A stretch of DNA of 64,000 nt from Morganella psychrotolerans (GTDB lineage Bacteria; Pseudomonadota; Gammaproteobacteria; Enterobacterales; Enterobacteriaceae), in assembly GCF_001676055.1 (NCBI RefSeq), contig NZ_LZEX01000043.1, forward strand, positions 124,001 to 188,000, read 5' to 3'. Positions 48,918-58,041 of this stretch are shown one piece after another (the first letter of the stretch is position 1; the number at the start of each line of letters is the position of its first letter). A model generated the notes under the pieces. That model was not told where the DNA came from. It saw nothing but the letters and a program-made list of their open reading frames with translations, and did no database searches. Made by a program: the position numbers and the translations under genes.

Positions 48918-50648
48918 ATGCAACGCTCTTATTTACGTGTTTTACTCGGTGGCGTCCTGATTGCAGCCACATCACAGTTACACGCAGAAGCATTACAGCC
49001 TGATCCGGCATGGCAGCAGGGAAAGCTGGCAAACGGATTTAACTGGCAACTACTGCAAACCCCGCAGCGTCCGAATGACCGGGTTCAGTTGCGTCTTTCT
49101 GTGCAAACCGGTTCGATGATGGAAAAATCCGCTGAAAAAGGGTTTTCTTATCTCATTCCGAAAGTGGTGATGTTTAATAGCCAGAGCCTGAATACGCAGC
49201 AGCTTTCTCATTTGCTGAGTAATGCTATTGACCCGAATATGCCGCTGCCGCCGGCTATTGTCTCTTATGACTTCACTTTATATAACCTGAGCCTGCCGAA
49301 TAATAATCCGGAACTGCTGAAAGAAGCACTGAGCTGGATGGCGGATATATCAGGACACGGTATCTTTAATCAGGATACGGTTGCCGGCGCACTTGCCGCA
49401 CCAAATTCACCGATTGCCACTTACCCGCCGAATATTAATGACCCTATCTGGAAAGTCCGGATAAAAGGTACCACATTACAGGGTTTTGATCCGTTACCAC
49501 CGGTTGCGGATAAAATTGATGTGGAAGCACTGAATAATTTTTATCAGCGCTGGTATACGCCGGACATGGTAACGCTGTATGTTGCAGGCCCGGTCGATAA
49601 ACGTGCGCTGGAAGACGGTATCAATAAAGCATTTTCCGGGCTGGAAGGTAAGCGGCAAACCCCTGTCAGCGTGGCAACACTGCCACCGATGAAGCCCCTG
49701 TCTGTCCATGCGGTAAGCGAAAACCAGAAAGAGGATGTTCTGTCGCTGGTCTGGGATCTTAACTGGTCATCAGTCAAGGATTCCGCAGCACTCAACCGCT
49801 ACTGGCTGAACGATCTGGCCCGTGAAGCACTGTTCGGTGCATTGCAACAGAGCATGGGCAGGAAAAACGAAAAATTCATGGCGATGAATATGGATTGCCG
49901 GATGCAATATCAGCGTGCCAGTTGCATGCTGAGTGTGCAGGCGCCGAATGAAAAAATGCCGGCGATTACAGCAGAGCTTGCGGGTGAACTGGCTGTTCTG
50001 AAAGAAAAGGGTATTTCCGCCGACAGCTTTAACGGACTGATTGCGCTGAAACAGGCGCAGCTTCAGCAGTTATTTGCTATCTATGCCCGGACAACCACCG
50101 ATATTCTGATTAACCAGCGTCTGATGTCTCAGCAGAGTAACATCATTGATATTCCGCCGGAGCAGTATCAGCGTCTGCGTCAGTCATTCCTGAACAACCT
50201 GACGCCGGATGTTCTGAATGCTGAAATCCATGCAATTTTAGAGCAGGATACCGGGTTTATTTTCACTCAGCCGAAAGGTGAGCCGGAAATGAGCGTGGAG
50301 CAGTTACGTGCGCAGTTTGATAAAGTCATGCACCCGGGAAAAGCGGTTGCAGCGGCAGAGAAAGCCGCGTCTGTTGCTGAAAAAGCTGCAGCAGATGCAG
50401 AACAGGCTAAAGCGGAACAGGCAGAAAAAGCAGCTGAAGCAGCAGAGAAAGCTGCCGCTGAAAAAACAGCCGCAGAGCAGGCAGGTTTACAGCCGGCAAA
50501 GCCTGTTGAGGCACAGGTACCTTTATCTGTCGTCAAACCGGCTGAACCGGAAAAACCGGCTGTCGCACCGGCAAAAAAAGGTGAGCAACCGGGTAATACT
50601 GAGCCACCGGCTGCGGATAATACAGGCGCTGATGGCGTCAGCGCCTGA
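48918..50648 (+). CDS. yhjJ: M16-like inactive peptidase homologue YhjJ
   Basis: Periplasmic protein related to M16 (pitrilysin) peptidases. The 576-residue product has a signal peptide ending QLHA-E near residue 23, then EALQPDPAWQQGKLANG as in E. coli YhjJ. The place of the zinc motif HxxEH reads GFSYLIPKV, so it should be catalytically dead. From about residue 475 a tail of some 100 residues rich in Ala, Lys and Glu (repeats such as AEKAA) and then Pro is added, like the TolA helix; E. coli YhjJ has only a short tail. The ATG at 48918 is preceded by AGAGG; the longer frame upstream has no signal peptide at its start. Confidence 0.88.
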   Translation: MQRSYLRVLLGGVLIAATSQLHAEALQPDPAWQQGKLANGFNWQLLQTPQRPNDRVQLRLSVQTGSMMEKSAEKGFSYLIPKVVMFNSQSLNTQQLSHLLSNAIDPNMPLPPAIVSYDFTLYNLSLPNNNPELLKEALSWMADISGHGIFNQDTVAGALAAPNSPIATYPPNINDPIWKVRIKGTTLQGFDPLPPVADKIDVEALNNFYQRWYTPDMVTLYVAGPVDKRALEDGINKAFSGLEGKRQTPVSVATLPPMKPLSVHAVSENQKEDVLSLVWDLNWSSVKDSAALNRYWLNDLAREALFGALQQSMGRKNEKFMAMNMDCRMQYQRASCMLSVQAPNEKMPAITAELAGELAVLKEKGISADSFNGLIALKQAQLQQLFAIYARTTTDILINQRLMSQQSNIIDIPPEQYQRLRQSFLNNLTPDVLNAEIHAILEQDTGFIFTQPKGEPEMSVEQLRAQFDKVMHPGKAVAAAEKAASVAEKAAADAEQAKAEQAEKAAEAAEKAAAEKTAAEQAGLQPAKPVEAQVPLSVVKPAEPEKPAVAPAKKGEQPGNTEPPAADNTGADGVSA

Positions 50649-50674
50649 GAATATTACCGGTTTATTTACGGTCA

Positions 50675-50701
50675 GAAGGGCATCCGCGGATGCCCTTTTT
50701 G
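50675..50701. terminator. Terminator after yhjJ
   Basis: Perfect palindrome AAGGGCATCC / GGATGCCCTT followed by TTTTGTT, between convergent genes. Confidence 0.88.
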
Positions 50702-50728
50702 TTATTTTTTTCCGGTAAATCAGCGCGT

Positions 50729-51757
50729 TTAATCATCACTCTCACACAGACGGGTTTCCAGCAGATTCATCAGCCACGGGCGGGTATCCCTGCTGTTAAC
50801 AAACCCGGCAGCAGCAATTTTTTTCTGCGGATGGTAGTAGGCTGCCGTACCCCAGAACCCGAGGTGATACCAGAGTGTCTGCCCTGCTTTTTTTGTGACC
50901 ATCATACCCGCGCGGTAATCTTCTGCGCCATCGTGCGAACCTTGTTTCAGCATCTCTTCAAGCGTGGCGGGATTGTCAAAAATACGACCTTCAAACAGAT
51001 GTGCCATAAACATGGCTAAATCTTTTACCGACATAACCAATCCGCCACCACCGTAAAGATCCATTGTCGGGCTGATGGTATCGCCGTCGATATTACCGAG
51101 ATACTGATGCGCCCGTGGCGGCAGTCCCGCCGGAACCGGCTCATACACTTCCCAGTATGCGGATGTCATTCCCAATGCATCAAAGCGCAGCAACTCGCGG
51201 ACAGCCTGCGCCAGCGGCAACTGTGTAATGCGTTCGATAATATCTGCCAGTAATAAATAGCCGGTGTCTGAGTAGAGAAAACAGGTGCCGGGCTCCGTCA
51301 GCGGATATCCGCGGCGGATATAAAGGCGGATCTGCTCATCCCGCGTCCAGAGGTGAGCGGGGTCGGCAAGCACCTCTTTAATATAGTGGTCGTCTGCATG
51401 GTCATACAACCCGGCACTGTGGCTGAGAAGGTGCTGAACTGTGATTGCAGTCAGGTCATAACCTGCGTCTGTCAGCCATTGTGCATATTGCGGGGTGATG
51501 AGCGCACCGATAGGGGCATTGAGCGTGAGTTTATTCAGTTCATACAGCCGCAGAATAGCGGCGGCGGTAAATGTTTTGGTATTACTGGCTATCCGGATCG
51601 GGGTGTCAGGTGTAACGGGTGTATTGTCTGTTCTGCTCAGACCGCCATGCGCCAGCCCGTCAGGGATTTCGCAACCTTCGCCGGTAAAATACATTGCCGT
51701 TGCAAAACCGGCGGGCTGAACATCCTGCAATAAAGCAGACAGATTTTGAGTCGGCAT
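50729..51757 (-). CDS. Serine hydrolase, beta-lactamase/esterase (class C) fold
   Basis: Penicillin-binding-protein-like serine hydrolase of 342 residues. The nucleophile motif SxxK is at Ser58-Lys61 (ASNTKT), the second motif Y-x-D/N at Tyr162 (LYSDTGY), and the third, usually KTG, is HLG (WYHLGFWG), as in many esterase and D-aminopeptidase-like members. There is no signal peptide, so it is probably cytoplasmic and not a resistance enzyme. The ATG at 51757 follows AGGTGACC. Substrate unknown. It stands alone on its strand between yhjJ and a tautomerase gene. Confidence 0.85.
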   Translation of the reverse strand: MPTQNLSALLQDVQPAGFATAMYFTGEGCEIPDGLAHGGLSRTDNTPVTPDTPIRIASNTKTFTAAAILRLYELNKLTLNAPIGALITPQYAQWLTDAGYDLTAITVQHLLSHSAGLYDHADDHYIKEVLADPAHLWTRDEQIRLYIRRGYPLTEPGTCFLYSDTGYLLLADIIERITQLPLAQAVRELLRFDALGMTSAYWEVYEPVPAGLPPRAHQYLGNIDGDTISPTMDLYGGGGLVMSVKDLAMFMAHLFEGRIFDNPATLEEMLKQGSHDGAEDYRAGMMVTKKAGQTLWYHLGFWGTAAYYHPQKKIAAAGFVNSRDTRPWLMNLLETRLCESDD

Positions 51758-51820
51758 AGTCAGGTCACCTCGATCATTAACAAATCAAAAAATATGTGAG
51801 ATGACAACAATATGACAGAA

Positions 51821-51844
51821 ATAAAAAGGCGGGAATACCCGCCT
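51821..51844 (-). terminator. Terminator after the tautomerase gene
   Basis: On the minus strand AGGCGGG-TATT-CCCGCCT followed by TTTTATTT. Confidence 0.85.
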
Positions 51845-51858
51845 CAGGGTGGTACAGA

Positions 51859-52065
51859 CTATTTTTTAGCATCAGCACGCAGTTTTGTTACGGTTTTCCC
51901 GCCGACACCCCAGTTGTCTGTTTCCACTTCATCAATAATCACAAAGGTGGATGCCGGATTTTTCCCCAGTACATCAACCAGTAACTGAGTCGCACCTTCA
52001 ATCAGCTTCTGTTTTTGTTCTTCTGTCGCACCCTCTTTGGTGATGCGGATGTGTACAAACGGCAT
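51859..52065 (-). CDS. 4-oxalocrotonate tautomerase family protein
   Basis: Small enzyme of 68 residues of the tautomerase superfamily, in which the N-terminal proline left after removal of Met acts as base. I start at the ATG at 52065 (MPFVHIRITKEGATEEQKQ), which puts Pro at position 2 and follows CAGGAGCC; an earlier start would bury the catalytic residue. The ending FVIIDEVETDNWGVGGK is typical of the family. The substrate is unknown; its neighbours do not point to a pathway. Confidence 0.92.
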   Translation of the reverse strand: MPFVHIRITKEGATEEQKQKLIEGATQLLVDVLGKNPASTFVIIDEVETDNWGVGGKTVTKLRADAKK

Positions 52066-52273
52066 AGTGGCTCCTGATAATTTTGTGGTTATTATTCCTG
52101 AGGATGTTTGCAAGTGTTTGAATATCAGCCTGTAATGATTTATCTCCATCGATAAAGAGGACTGATGTTCTCACCACATCATAGAGTGAAGCAGTGTCAG
52201 GTGCGAGTCAATGAAAGAGGAATAGTTGGCAGGGCCGGACGGAGGAAACAGGACGTTTCCCCCGTAAAAAATA

Positions 52274-53266
52274 TCAGACGGTTTTATTTTTTTGAATATC
52301 TGTCGCAATCCAGGCCGCAGAAACAAGGATCAGCCGGGCGAAGAAATAAAAGAATGCCATCAACCCGATAACCGAACCAAATGCCGCTCCGGAAGGGGAC
52401 GCCGCCATATTCGGTAGCAGCCAGGTCATAATTGTTTTCAGGATCTCAAACCCGATAGCCGCCAACAATGTTCCTTTCAGCAGTGACGTCCGGTTCAGTT
52501 TCATGCGTGGCAGGAACCAGAAAATCCACATAAACAGCAGGTAGTTTGCCAGAATCGAAATAGTCAGCCCGATAATGGTCCAGACCGGGCGCAGCCACTC
52601 AATCGAATCAAGCCCTAAAAATTGTACAATCGTCGCCTGTGCTGAGCCGGCAATCGATGTCAGTGAGAGCGTAATAATCAGGGCGATAAGCAGCCCGATG
52701 AGTGCCAGAAAATCCCGCAGGTAGCGCAGGAACATATTTTCTTTGATTTCCATATCCGGCTCCCACTGTTCATGGTACTGCGCGCGTATTGCCATCCGCA
52801 GATTACCCACCCAGTTCACTCCGGAATAGAGCGCCAGTGCCAGACCGGTTAACCCGACGGTTGCACGCTGACGGATAGCCGTATCAATACTGCGCTCAAT
52901 GGTATTTGCGAGTGTCGGATCACTGATGCTGTTGGCAACGCCACGGATAAGTTTTGTCAGCAGTTCCGGATTAAATGCCAGGGCATAACCGGCAGCGGCA
53001 AATGACACCATCAGAATCGGGATCATGGATAAAAAGGAAAAATAGGTAATCGCTGCACCAAACTGGCTTCCCATCCGGTCATTAAACCGGGTGGCGGTAC
53101 GGAGCAGATGAGCGATAAACGGAATATCCCGGATATAATTTCCGGCTTTCACACTCCATTTCAGGGCTTTTTTTCCCTGCTTTATTCCCTCATCAAAATT
53201 TTTGCGCAGGGGCTTTATTGATGATGTGTCGTTGCCGTTCTCCGGTATATCATTTTCCCGGGCCAT
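52274..53266 (-). CDS. yhjD: Inner-membrane protein YhjD (YihY/BrkB family)
   Basis: Polytopic inner-membrane protein of 330 residues with six expected membrane segments. It is close to E. coli YhjD: GSQFGAAITYFSFLSMIPILMVSFAA, ALYSGVNWVGNLR, SIEWLRPVW and SPSGAAFGSVIGLMAFFYFFARLIL. A mutation in E. coli YhjD allows growth without Kdo, so a link to lipid A or lipid export has been proposed. I start at the ATG at 53266 after AGCGAGGATAC. A gene near yhjJ is the E. coli order as well. Confidence 0.92.
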   Translation of the reverse strand: MARENDIPENGNDTSSIKPLRKNFDEGIKQGKKALKWSVKAGNYIRDIPFIAHLLRTATRFNDRMGSQFGAAITYFSFLSMIPILMVSFAAAGYALAFNPELLTKLIRGVANSISDPTLANTIERSIDTAIRQRATVGLTGLALALYSGVNWVGNLRMAIRAQYHEQWEPDMEIKENMFLRYLRDFLALIGLLIALIITLSLTSIAGSAQATIVQFLGLDSIEWLRPVWTIIGLTISILANYLLFMWIFWFLPRMKLNRTSLLKGTLLAAIGFEILKTIMTWLLPNMAASPSGAAFGSVIGLMAFFYFFARLILVSAAWIATDIQKNKTV

Positions 53267-53565
53267 GTATCCTCGCTTGTTCAACAATTGATTCGGTTTA
53301 AGTTTACTACATGACAAACCCGATGAACAATTCAGGTTCGCACAGCGGATATAGAGATAAAAACACGATATGTTATATGGTTTTCACGGGCTTAAGAATT
53401 TCCCGATTGATTAATGCAGGTAAAAATACTTTATTATCGGCTCCTATTCCTACGCGGGATAAGATTAATCAATATGGCGTAACGATATGTTCACCAAGTG
53501 AATAAATAATGTGTATTTATCGGACGTTATTATTTTTATTTTTCTTTTACACTCACACAGAATAA
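53267..53565. other. AT-rich intergenic region
   Basis: No gene or known site is seen. It marks the left edge of an AT-rich segment that holds two unassigned genes (to about 54750). Confidence 0.4.
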
Positions 53566-54003
53566 ATGGAAATGGCAATCTTTAATAAAAAAACAGGGTA
53601 TATACTGTTGATGATGCTCGCCGGACTGAGCGCCGGTGGATGTGTGTATAAACCGGATGGCTCGCATTCGCCGGCCAGAGTTATTATTGTATCCAATCAG
53701 GTGTGTATTATTATATCTCCTGACGGTGATGAAAAATTAGCCAGGCTGGATATTGATGAAATCGGCAGTGAGAATAAGCGATTGCTGACCCATACATTTA
53801 CACCGCAGCAGGACGTTATCGGAAAACACCGCTGTGTTTCCACGCTGAATTATCCGTTCAGAAGCGGAAAATCCTATACTGCACTGATTACGGTGGAGTC
53901 AGATATTAAGCGCCGCCTTCAGATTACCCCGGTCACCCGTAATTTTGATGTCCGTTTTCAGCTGACTGAGTATTTCGGGCAATTACGGGCAACAGAATAC
54001 TGA
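53566..54003 (+). CDS. Putative periplasmic lipoprotein, possibly T6SS-immunity-like
   Basis: A 145-residue protein with a basic start, a hydrophobic stretch (TGYILLMMLAGLSAG) and a cysteine at 26 in AGGC, an imperfect lipobox. The mature part is a small beta-rich domain (ARVIIVSNQVCIIISPDG, then KRLLTHTF and SYTALITVES). From memory it resembles small lipoproteins annotated as putative T6SS immunity proteins, but this could not be checked. Two in-frame ATGs (53566, 53572) have no clear ribosome binding site. The next gene is 92 bases downstream. Confidence 0.6.
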   Translation: MEMAIFNKKTGYILLMMLAGLSAGGCVYKPDGSHSPARVIIVSNQVCIIISPDGDEKLARLDIDEIGSENKRLLTHTFTPQQDVIGKHRCVSTLNYPFRSGKSYTALITVESDIKRRLQITPVTRNFDVRFQLTEYFGQLRATEY

Positions 54004-54095
54004 GCAGTCTAGCGTAATACAAGAAGGGCGGTTTTATAATAGTTTGTTATCGGGTATCTGTTTATATAGCGTTTTTTCTGTATGAGAAAACAATA

Positions 54096-54743
54096 TTGAA
54101 TGTGAATAATCACACAAGGTTGTGCCGGCAGGATAGTCTGGTGCCGGAAAATAATGATATGTATCCGCGGATCTGTATGATTTATCCGCAATGTAATGCG
54201 TCAGATTTAAATTGTGACCCGAAGGGTTACAGGCAGCATCCGGATATATTTACGCAGAAATATAATGAAACCCGGCGTGAAATTCAGGCGTTTTACGGCA
54301 CCTGTTGTGAAACCGGAACGATTCATCCCGGCTCAGTCAATAATCCGTCAGACAGTTGGCTGAGTGTGGTGAAGGGATTGCGCCCGCTGGGACAATTCAG
54401 TGTACTGTCACTTTATGACCCGGTTCTTCACGGCTTGTATGACACGCCGGGGCTGGGTATAAAATGTTATCTGAAACAAAATGATATCAATATTTATATC
54501 ATCCTGGTATATCGTCGTGACAGTGATCAGGGTGAGACAGGTGCGCTGGATTTTATTGCTCTGATGAACGAAAAAAAAGCAATGATGGAAAGTGGTGAAG
54601 GAACTCATGAAGAGCGGGTTTATTATTCAGAATATAAGCTCGGGCGCAGGTTCGGAGAATTATTGCATTATGATCCTGAGGATATTCAGCACTATGAAGC
54701 AATGATGAAAACCCGGCTGGATTCGCTGAACTCTCCTCAGTAA
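54096..54743 (+). CDS. Hypothetical protein
   Basis: I do not recognise this 215-residue protein. The frame opens at a TTG (54096, GAGA eight bases upstream) or a GTG at 54102; the first ATG is at 54159. There is no signal peptide or membrane segment. The N-terminal part is cysteine-rich (six Cys within about residues 10-71). The middle is beta-rich (GIKCYLKQNDINIYIILVYRRDSD), and the end is helical and charged (EKKAMMESGEG, LLHYDPEDIQHYEAMMKTRL). Base composition is more AT-rich than the neighbours. It may form a pair with the lipoprotein gene before it. Confidence 0.6.
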   Translation: MNVNNHTRLCRQDSLVPENNDMYPRICMIYPQCNASDLNCDPKGYRQHPDIFTQKYNETRREIQAFYGTCCETGTIHPGSVNNPSDSWLSVVKGLRPLGQFSVLSLYDPVLHGLYDTPGLGIKCYLKQNDINIYIILVYRRDSDQGETGALDFIALMNEKKAMMESGEGTHEERVYYSEYKLGRRFGELLHYDPEDIQHYEAMMKTRLDSLNSPQ

Positions 54744-54751
54744 TCAGAGAT

Positions 54752-54780
54752 AGCGCACCCGGTTGGATCGGGTGCGCTGT
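54752..54780. terminator. Terminator between the hypothetical gene and the DUF1090 gene
   Basis: Ten-base stem AGCGCACCCG / CGGGTGCGCT with a short loop, between convergent genes; TTATTATTTT follows on the plus strand. Confidence 0.78.
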
Positions 54781-54782
54781 TA

Positions 54783-55187
54783 TTATTTTAATAATGCGTC
54801 CAATTCTGACTGTGCTGTTTTTAATTTTGCTTCAGCCTCTGCCAGTTTGCGTTCCCGTTTGGCGATTTTTGCTTTATCACCTTTATCGATGGCTTTTTGC
54901 AAATCTGCTTTTTGTTCTTCAACCTCTTTTTTCCGGTCATTCATTTCGTTGCGGGTATCATTACGCAGGCTGTCCGGTGTACAGTAAGTTTCTACATTCT
55001 GCAATGCGCGCTCCAGCCCCTGCACCCGATAAGTATTGCCGTGTGCTTTGGCGTAGCGGATCTGTTCTGTAATTTTGTCTTTTTTAATTTCACAGCCATT
55101 CTGCGCACTTATAGCAGATGTACTCATCAGCAGCGCACCCAGTCCGAAAGCCAGAGCCGGCAGGGCGGCAGATTTAAATCGTGTCAT
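54783..55187 (-). CDS. DUF1090 periplasmic protein (YqjC-like)
   Basis: Secreted helical protein of 134 residues. With the ATG at 55187 (after GAGGTAAAT) it has a signal peptide ending SAISA-Q. The mature part begins with a cysteine in QNGCEIKKDKITEQIRYAKAHGN, has a second cysteine at VETYC, and continues as a highly charged heptad-like coiled coil (EMNDRKKEVEEQKADLQKAIDKGDKAKIAKRERKLAEAEAKL). E. coli YqjC has the same layout. Function unknown; some homologues are linked to alkaline or envelope stress. Confidence 0.85.
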   Translation of the reverse strand: MTRFKSAALPALAFGLGALLMSTSAISAQNGCEIKKDKITEQIRYAKAHGNTYRVQGLERALQNVETYCTPDSLRNDTRNEMNDRKKEVEEQKADLQKAIDKGDKAKIAKRERKLAEAEAKLKTAQSELDALLK

Positions 55188-55387
55188 ATTTACCTCGTGA
55201 TTAATTCCATTCATCTTTTTATGACCTTTAATATCTTCAACGGTTCATTGTGCATCCGCACTGTATCCGCACAGATGAGGAAAGGGCGTTGGTTCTTTCC
55301 TGCAGAAATCAGGTTATACTGAGCAATTAAATTTGTACTGATATTCTTGTTCCGGGTGGTTTACACCCGACCATCTGAGGCCCATGT

Positions 55388-56230
55388 ATGCTTAGTTACC
55401 GCCACAGCTTTCACGCCGGCAACCATGCGGATGTGTTAAAGCACACCGTCCAGAGTCTGATCATTGAGTCATTAAAAGAGAAAGACAAACCGTTTTTGTA
55501 TCTGGATACGCACGCAGGCGCCGGGCGTTATCAGCTCAGTGGTGAGCATGCCGAACGAACCGGCGAATATCTGGAAGGGATAGCCCGGCTCTGGGCACAG
55601 GAAGCCTGTCCTGAAGAACTGACCGCCTATCTGGAGGCTGTCAGTGCGCTGAATCCGCGCAAAGAACTGCGTTTTTATCCGGGCTCCCCGCTGATCGCTG
55701 CACATTTGCTGCGTGATGAGGACAAACTGAGCCTCAGTGAACTGCACCCGTCTGACTTTCCGCTGCTGCGCAGTGAATTCACCCGTGACTACCGCGCCCG
55801 TGTTATCCGCGAAGATGGTTATCAGCAACTGCGCTCGCAATTGCCACCACAGTCCCGCCGTGGTCTGATTCTGATTGATCCGCCGTATGAAATGAAAACG
55901 GATTATCAGGATGTGGTCAAAGGGGTTCAGGAAGGTTACCGCCGTTTTGCAACCGGCACTTATGCCATCTGGTATCCGGTTGTGATGCGCCAGCAAATCA
56001 AGCGTATGGTAAAAGAGTTTCAGGCAACAGGTATCCGCAAAATCCTGCAAATCGAACTGGCAGTGCGCCCTGACAGTGATCAGCGCGGCATGACAGCCTC
56101 CGGCATGATTGTTATCAATCCGCCGTGGAAACTGGAATCACAAATGAAAGCCGTGTTACCGTGGCTGCATAATGTACTGGTGCCGGAAGGCACGGGTCAT
56201 ACCCGGGTTGAATGGATTACGCCGGAATAA
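55388..56230 (+). CDS. rlmJ: 23S rRNA (adenine-2030-N6)-methyltransferase RlmJ
   Basis: Methylates A2030 of 23S rRNA before ribosome assembly. The 280-residue product begins MLSYRHSFHAGNHADVLKH as in E. coli RlmJ, binds SAM through LYLDTHAGAGRY, and has the catalytic DPPY in LILIDPPYEMK. The ATG at 55388 follows GAGGCCC. The gor gene follows after 72 bases, the same order as in E. coli. Confidence 0.97.
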   Translation: MLSYRHSFHAGNHADVLKHTVQSLIIESLKEKDKPFLYLDTHAGAGRYQLSGEHAERTGEYLEGIARLWAQEACPEELTAYLEAVSALNPRKELRFYPGSPLIAAHLLRDEDKLSLSELHPSDFPLLRSEFTRDYRARVIREDGYQQLRSQLPPQSRRGLILIDPPYEMKTDYQDVVKGVQEGYRRFATGTYAIWYPVVMRQQIKRMVKEFQATGIRKILQIELAVRPDSDQRGMTASGMIVINPPWKLESQMKAVLPWLHNVLVPEGTGHTRVEWITPE

Positions 56231-56302
56231 TTAGTTTCCGTCGCCTTGTATCACACTGCGGCGGGTGTTTATGTATTGACTGATAAATGGAACGAGCCAA
56301 CT

Positions 56303-57658
56303 ATGAGCAAACATTACGACTATATTGCAATCGGCGGCGGCAGTGCCGGGATTGCCTCTGTGAACCGTGCCTCGATGTACGGGCAGAAATGCGCCCTGAT
56401 TGAAGCGAAAGCACTCGGCGGTACGTGTGTTAATGTCGGTTGTGTCCCGAAAAAAGTGATGTGGTACGGCGCTCAGATTGCCGAAGCTATCCGCCAGTAT
56501 GGCCCGGATTACGGATTTGATACCACGGTAAATCACTTTAGCTGGGAAAAACTGCTGGAAAGCCGTTCTGCGTATATCGATCGTATTCACCAGTCCTATG
56601 AGCGTGTGTTGGGCAACAATAAAATTGATGTCATAACCGGTTTTGCCCGTTTTAAAGATGCACATACTGTGGAAGTGAACGGCGAAATCTATACTGCGGA
56701 TCATATCCTGATTGCGACCGGCGGGCGTCCTGTCATGCCGCCATCTGTTCCGGGTGCGGAATACGGTATTAATTCTGATGGTTTCTTTGCGCTGAAAGCT
56801 CTGCCCAAGCGTGTGGCGATTGTTGGCGCTGGCTATATTGCTGTTGAGCTGGCAGGTGTTCTGAATGCCCTGGGCAGCGAAGCGCACCTGTTTGTCCGTA
56901 AACATGCCCCATTGCGTAATTTTGATCCGCTGATTGTGGAAACGCTGGTGGAAGTCATGAATACGGAAGGCCCGGCGCTGCATACAAATTCTGTACCGAA
57001 AGCGGTTGTGAAAAATGCAGACGGCAGCCTGACACTGCAACTGGAAAATGGTCACGAGCAGACAGTGGATTGCCTTATCTGGGCTATCGGACGTGAACCG
57101 GCAACGGATAACATTAATCTGGATGTCACCGGTGTGGCGCGCAATGACCGTGGTTTTATTCAGGTGGATAAATTCCAGAATACCTCTGTTCCGGGTGTGT
57201 ACGCGGTAGGCGATAACACAGGTGCGGTTGAACTGACCCCGGTTGCGGTTGCGGCGGGTCGCCGTCTTTCTGAGCGTCTTTTCAATAATAAGCCGGATGA
57301 GCACCTCGATTACAGCAATATCCCGACCGTGGTATTCAGCCACCCTGCAATCGGAACTGTGGGTCTGACAGAGCCGCAGGCGATTGAGCAGTATGGCGCA
57401 GATAATGTGACATGCTACAAATCCTCTTTCACCGCAATGTACACCGCGGTGACCAGCCACCGCCAGCCATGTAAAATGAAACTGGTCTGCGCCGGAAAAG
57501 ACGAAAAAGTCGTCGGTATCCACGGTATCGGCTACGGTATGGATGAAATATTACAGGGCTTCGCGGTAGCACTGAAAATGGGTGCGACCAAAAAAGACTT
57601 TGATAATACAGTAGCAATTCACCCGACTGCGGCAGAAGAGTTTGTAACGATGCGGTGA
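56303..57658 (+). CDS. gor: Glutathione reductase
   Basis: NADPH-dependent flavoenzyme that keeps glutathione reduced in the cytoplasm. The 451 residues show the FAD site [13 protein letters not shown], the redox pair Cys42-Cys47 (GGTCVNVGC), the NADPH site [17 protein letters not shown] followed by VRKHAPLR (arginine and histidine typical of NADPH rather than NADH), and the catalytic His in AIHPTAAEE of the partner subunit. The ATG at 56303 gives the E. coli-like start [13 protein letters not shown]. Confidence 0.98.
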   Translation: MSKHYDYIAIGGGSAGIASVNRASMYGQKCALIEAKALGGTCVNVGCVPKKVMWYGAQIAEAIRQYGPDYGFDTTVNHFSWEKLLESRSAYIDRIHQSYERVLGNNKIDVITGFARFKDAHTVEVNGEIYTADHILIATGGRPVMPPSVPGAEYGINSDGFFALKALPKRVAIVGAGYIAVELAGVLNALGSEAHLFVRKHAPLRNFDPLIVETLVEVMNTEGPALHTNSVPKAVVKNADGSLTLQLENGHEQTVDCLIWAIGREPATDNINLDVTGVARNDRGFIQVDKFQNTSVPGVYAVGDNTGAVELTPVAVAAGRRLSERLFNNKPDEHLDYSNIPTVVFSHPAIGTVGLTEPQAIEQYGADNVTCYKSSFTAMYTAVTSHRQPCKMKLVCAGKDEKVVGIHGIGYGMDEILQGFAVALKMGATKKDFDNTVAIHPTAAEEFVTMR

Positions 57659-57690
57659 TAGCTTAAAAATGTTATAGTTTTGAAATAAAT

Positions 57691-57728
57691 GAAACCGGTT
57701 ATATGAATAGCATATGACCGGTTTTTTT
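57691..57728 (+). terminator. Terminator after gor
   Basis: Stem AAACCGGTTATATG / CATATGACCGGTTT (one bulge) followed by a T run. Confidence 0.82.
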
Positions 57729-58041
57729 ATTTATGAGGTATAGTTGATACTGTATCTGTGATCAGGAAATTTTTTGATTGGATATAATGTGGTCGGGATA
57801 TTTATATAAATCCTGAATTTAATAATACACGGAATAATAATAACGTATTTTTTGGTTACAGATTTACGTTAACATTAAGGAATTGACGCTATTATTCATA
57901 AAATATTGATTTCGGTGTGTTAGGGTATTTATTATTACTTCTCAGGTTGTCAGGTTTTTTTTAAGTGGTTTGTTATTTAGTACAATTATTCACATGTTCA
58001 ATAATTGGCTTTTATATAGATACATAGTCGGGATATAAAAT
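57729..58041. other. AT-rich leader of the Hcp island
   Basis: No gene is seen. It is strongly AT-rich with many A/T runs, like the two genes after it, and should contain their promoter. Such DNA is a usual target of H-NS silencing. Confidence 0.5.

Noticed and set aside
50340-50640. Yes/no tandem DNA repeat in the yhjJ 3' end
   Set aside because: The protein repeats (AEKAA) are encoded by varied codons and do not form a regular DNA tandem array.
50729-51757. Chromosomal AmpC-type beta-lactamase
   Set aside because: SxxK and Y-S-D are present, but there is no signal peptide, the third motif is HLG instead of KTG, and the sequence does not look like the AmpC of this group.
56231-57523. Open frame of 430 codons on the minus strand opposite gor
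   Set aside because: It lies wholly within the clear gor gene, has an amino-acid make-up typical of an antisense shadow (rich in His, Arg, Asn, Thr) and no family similarity.
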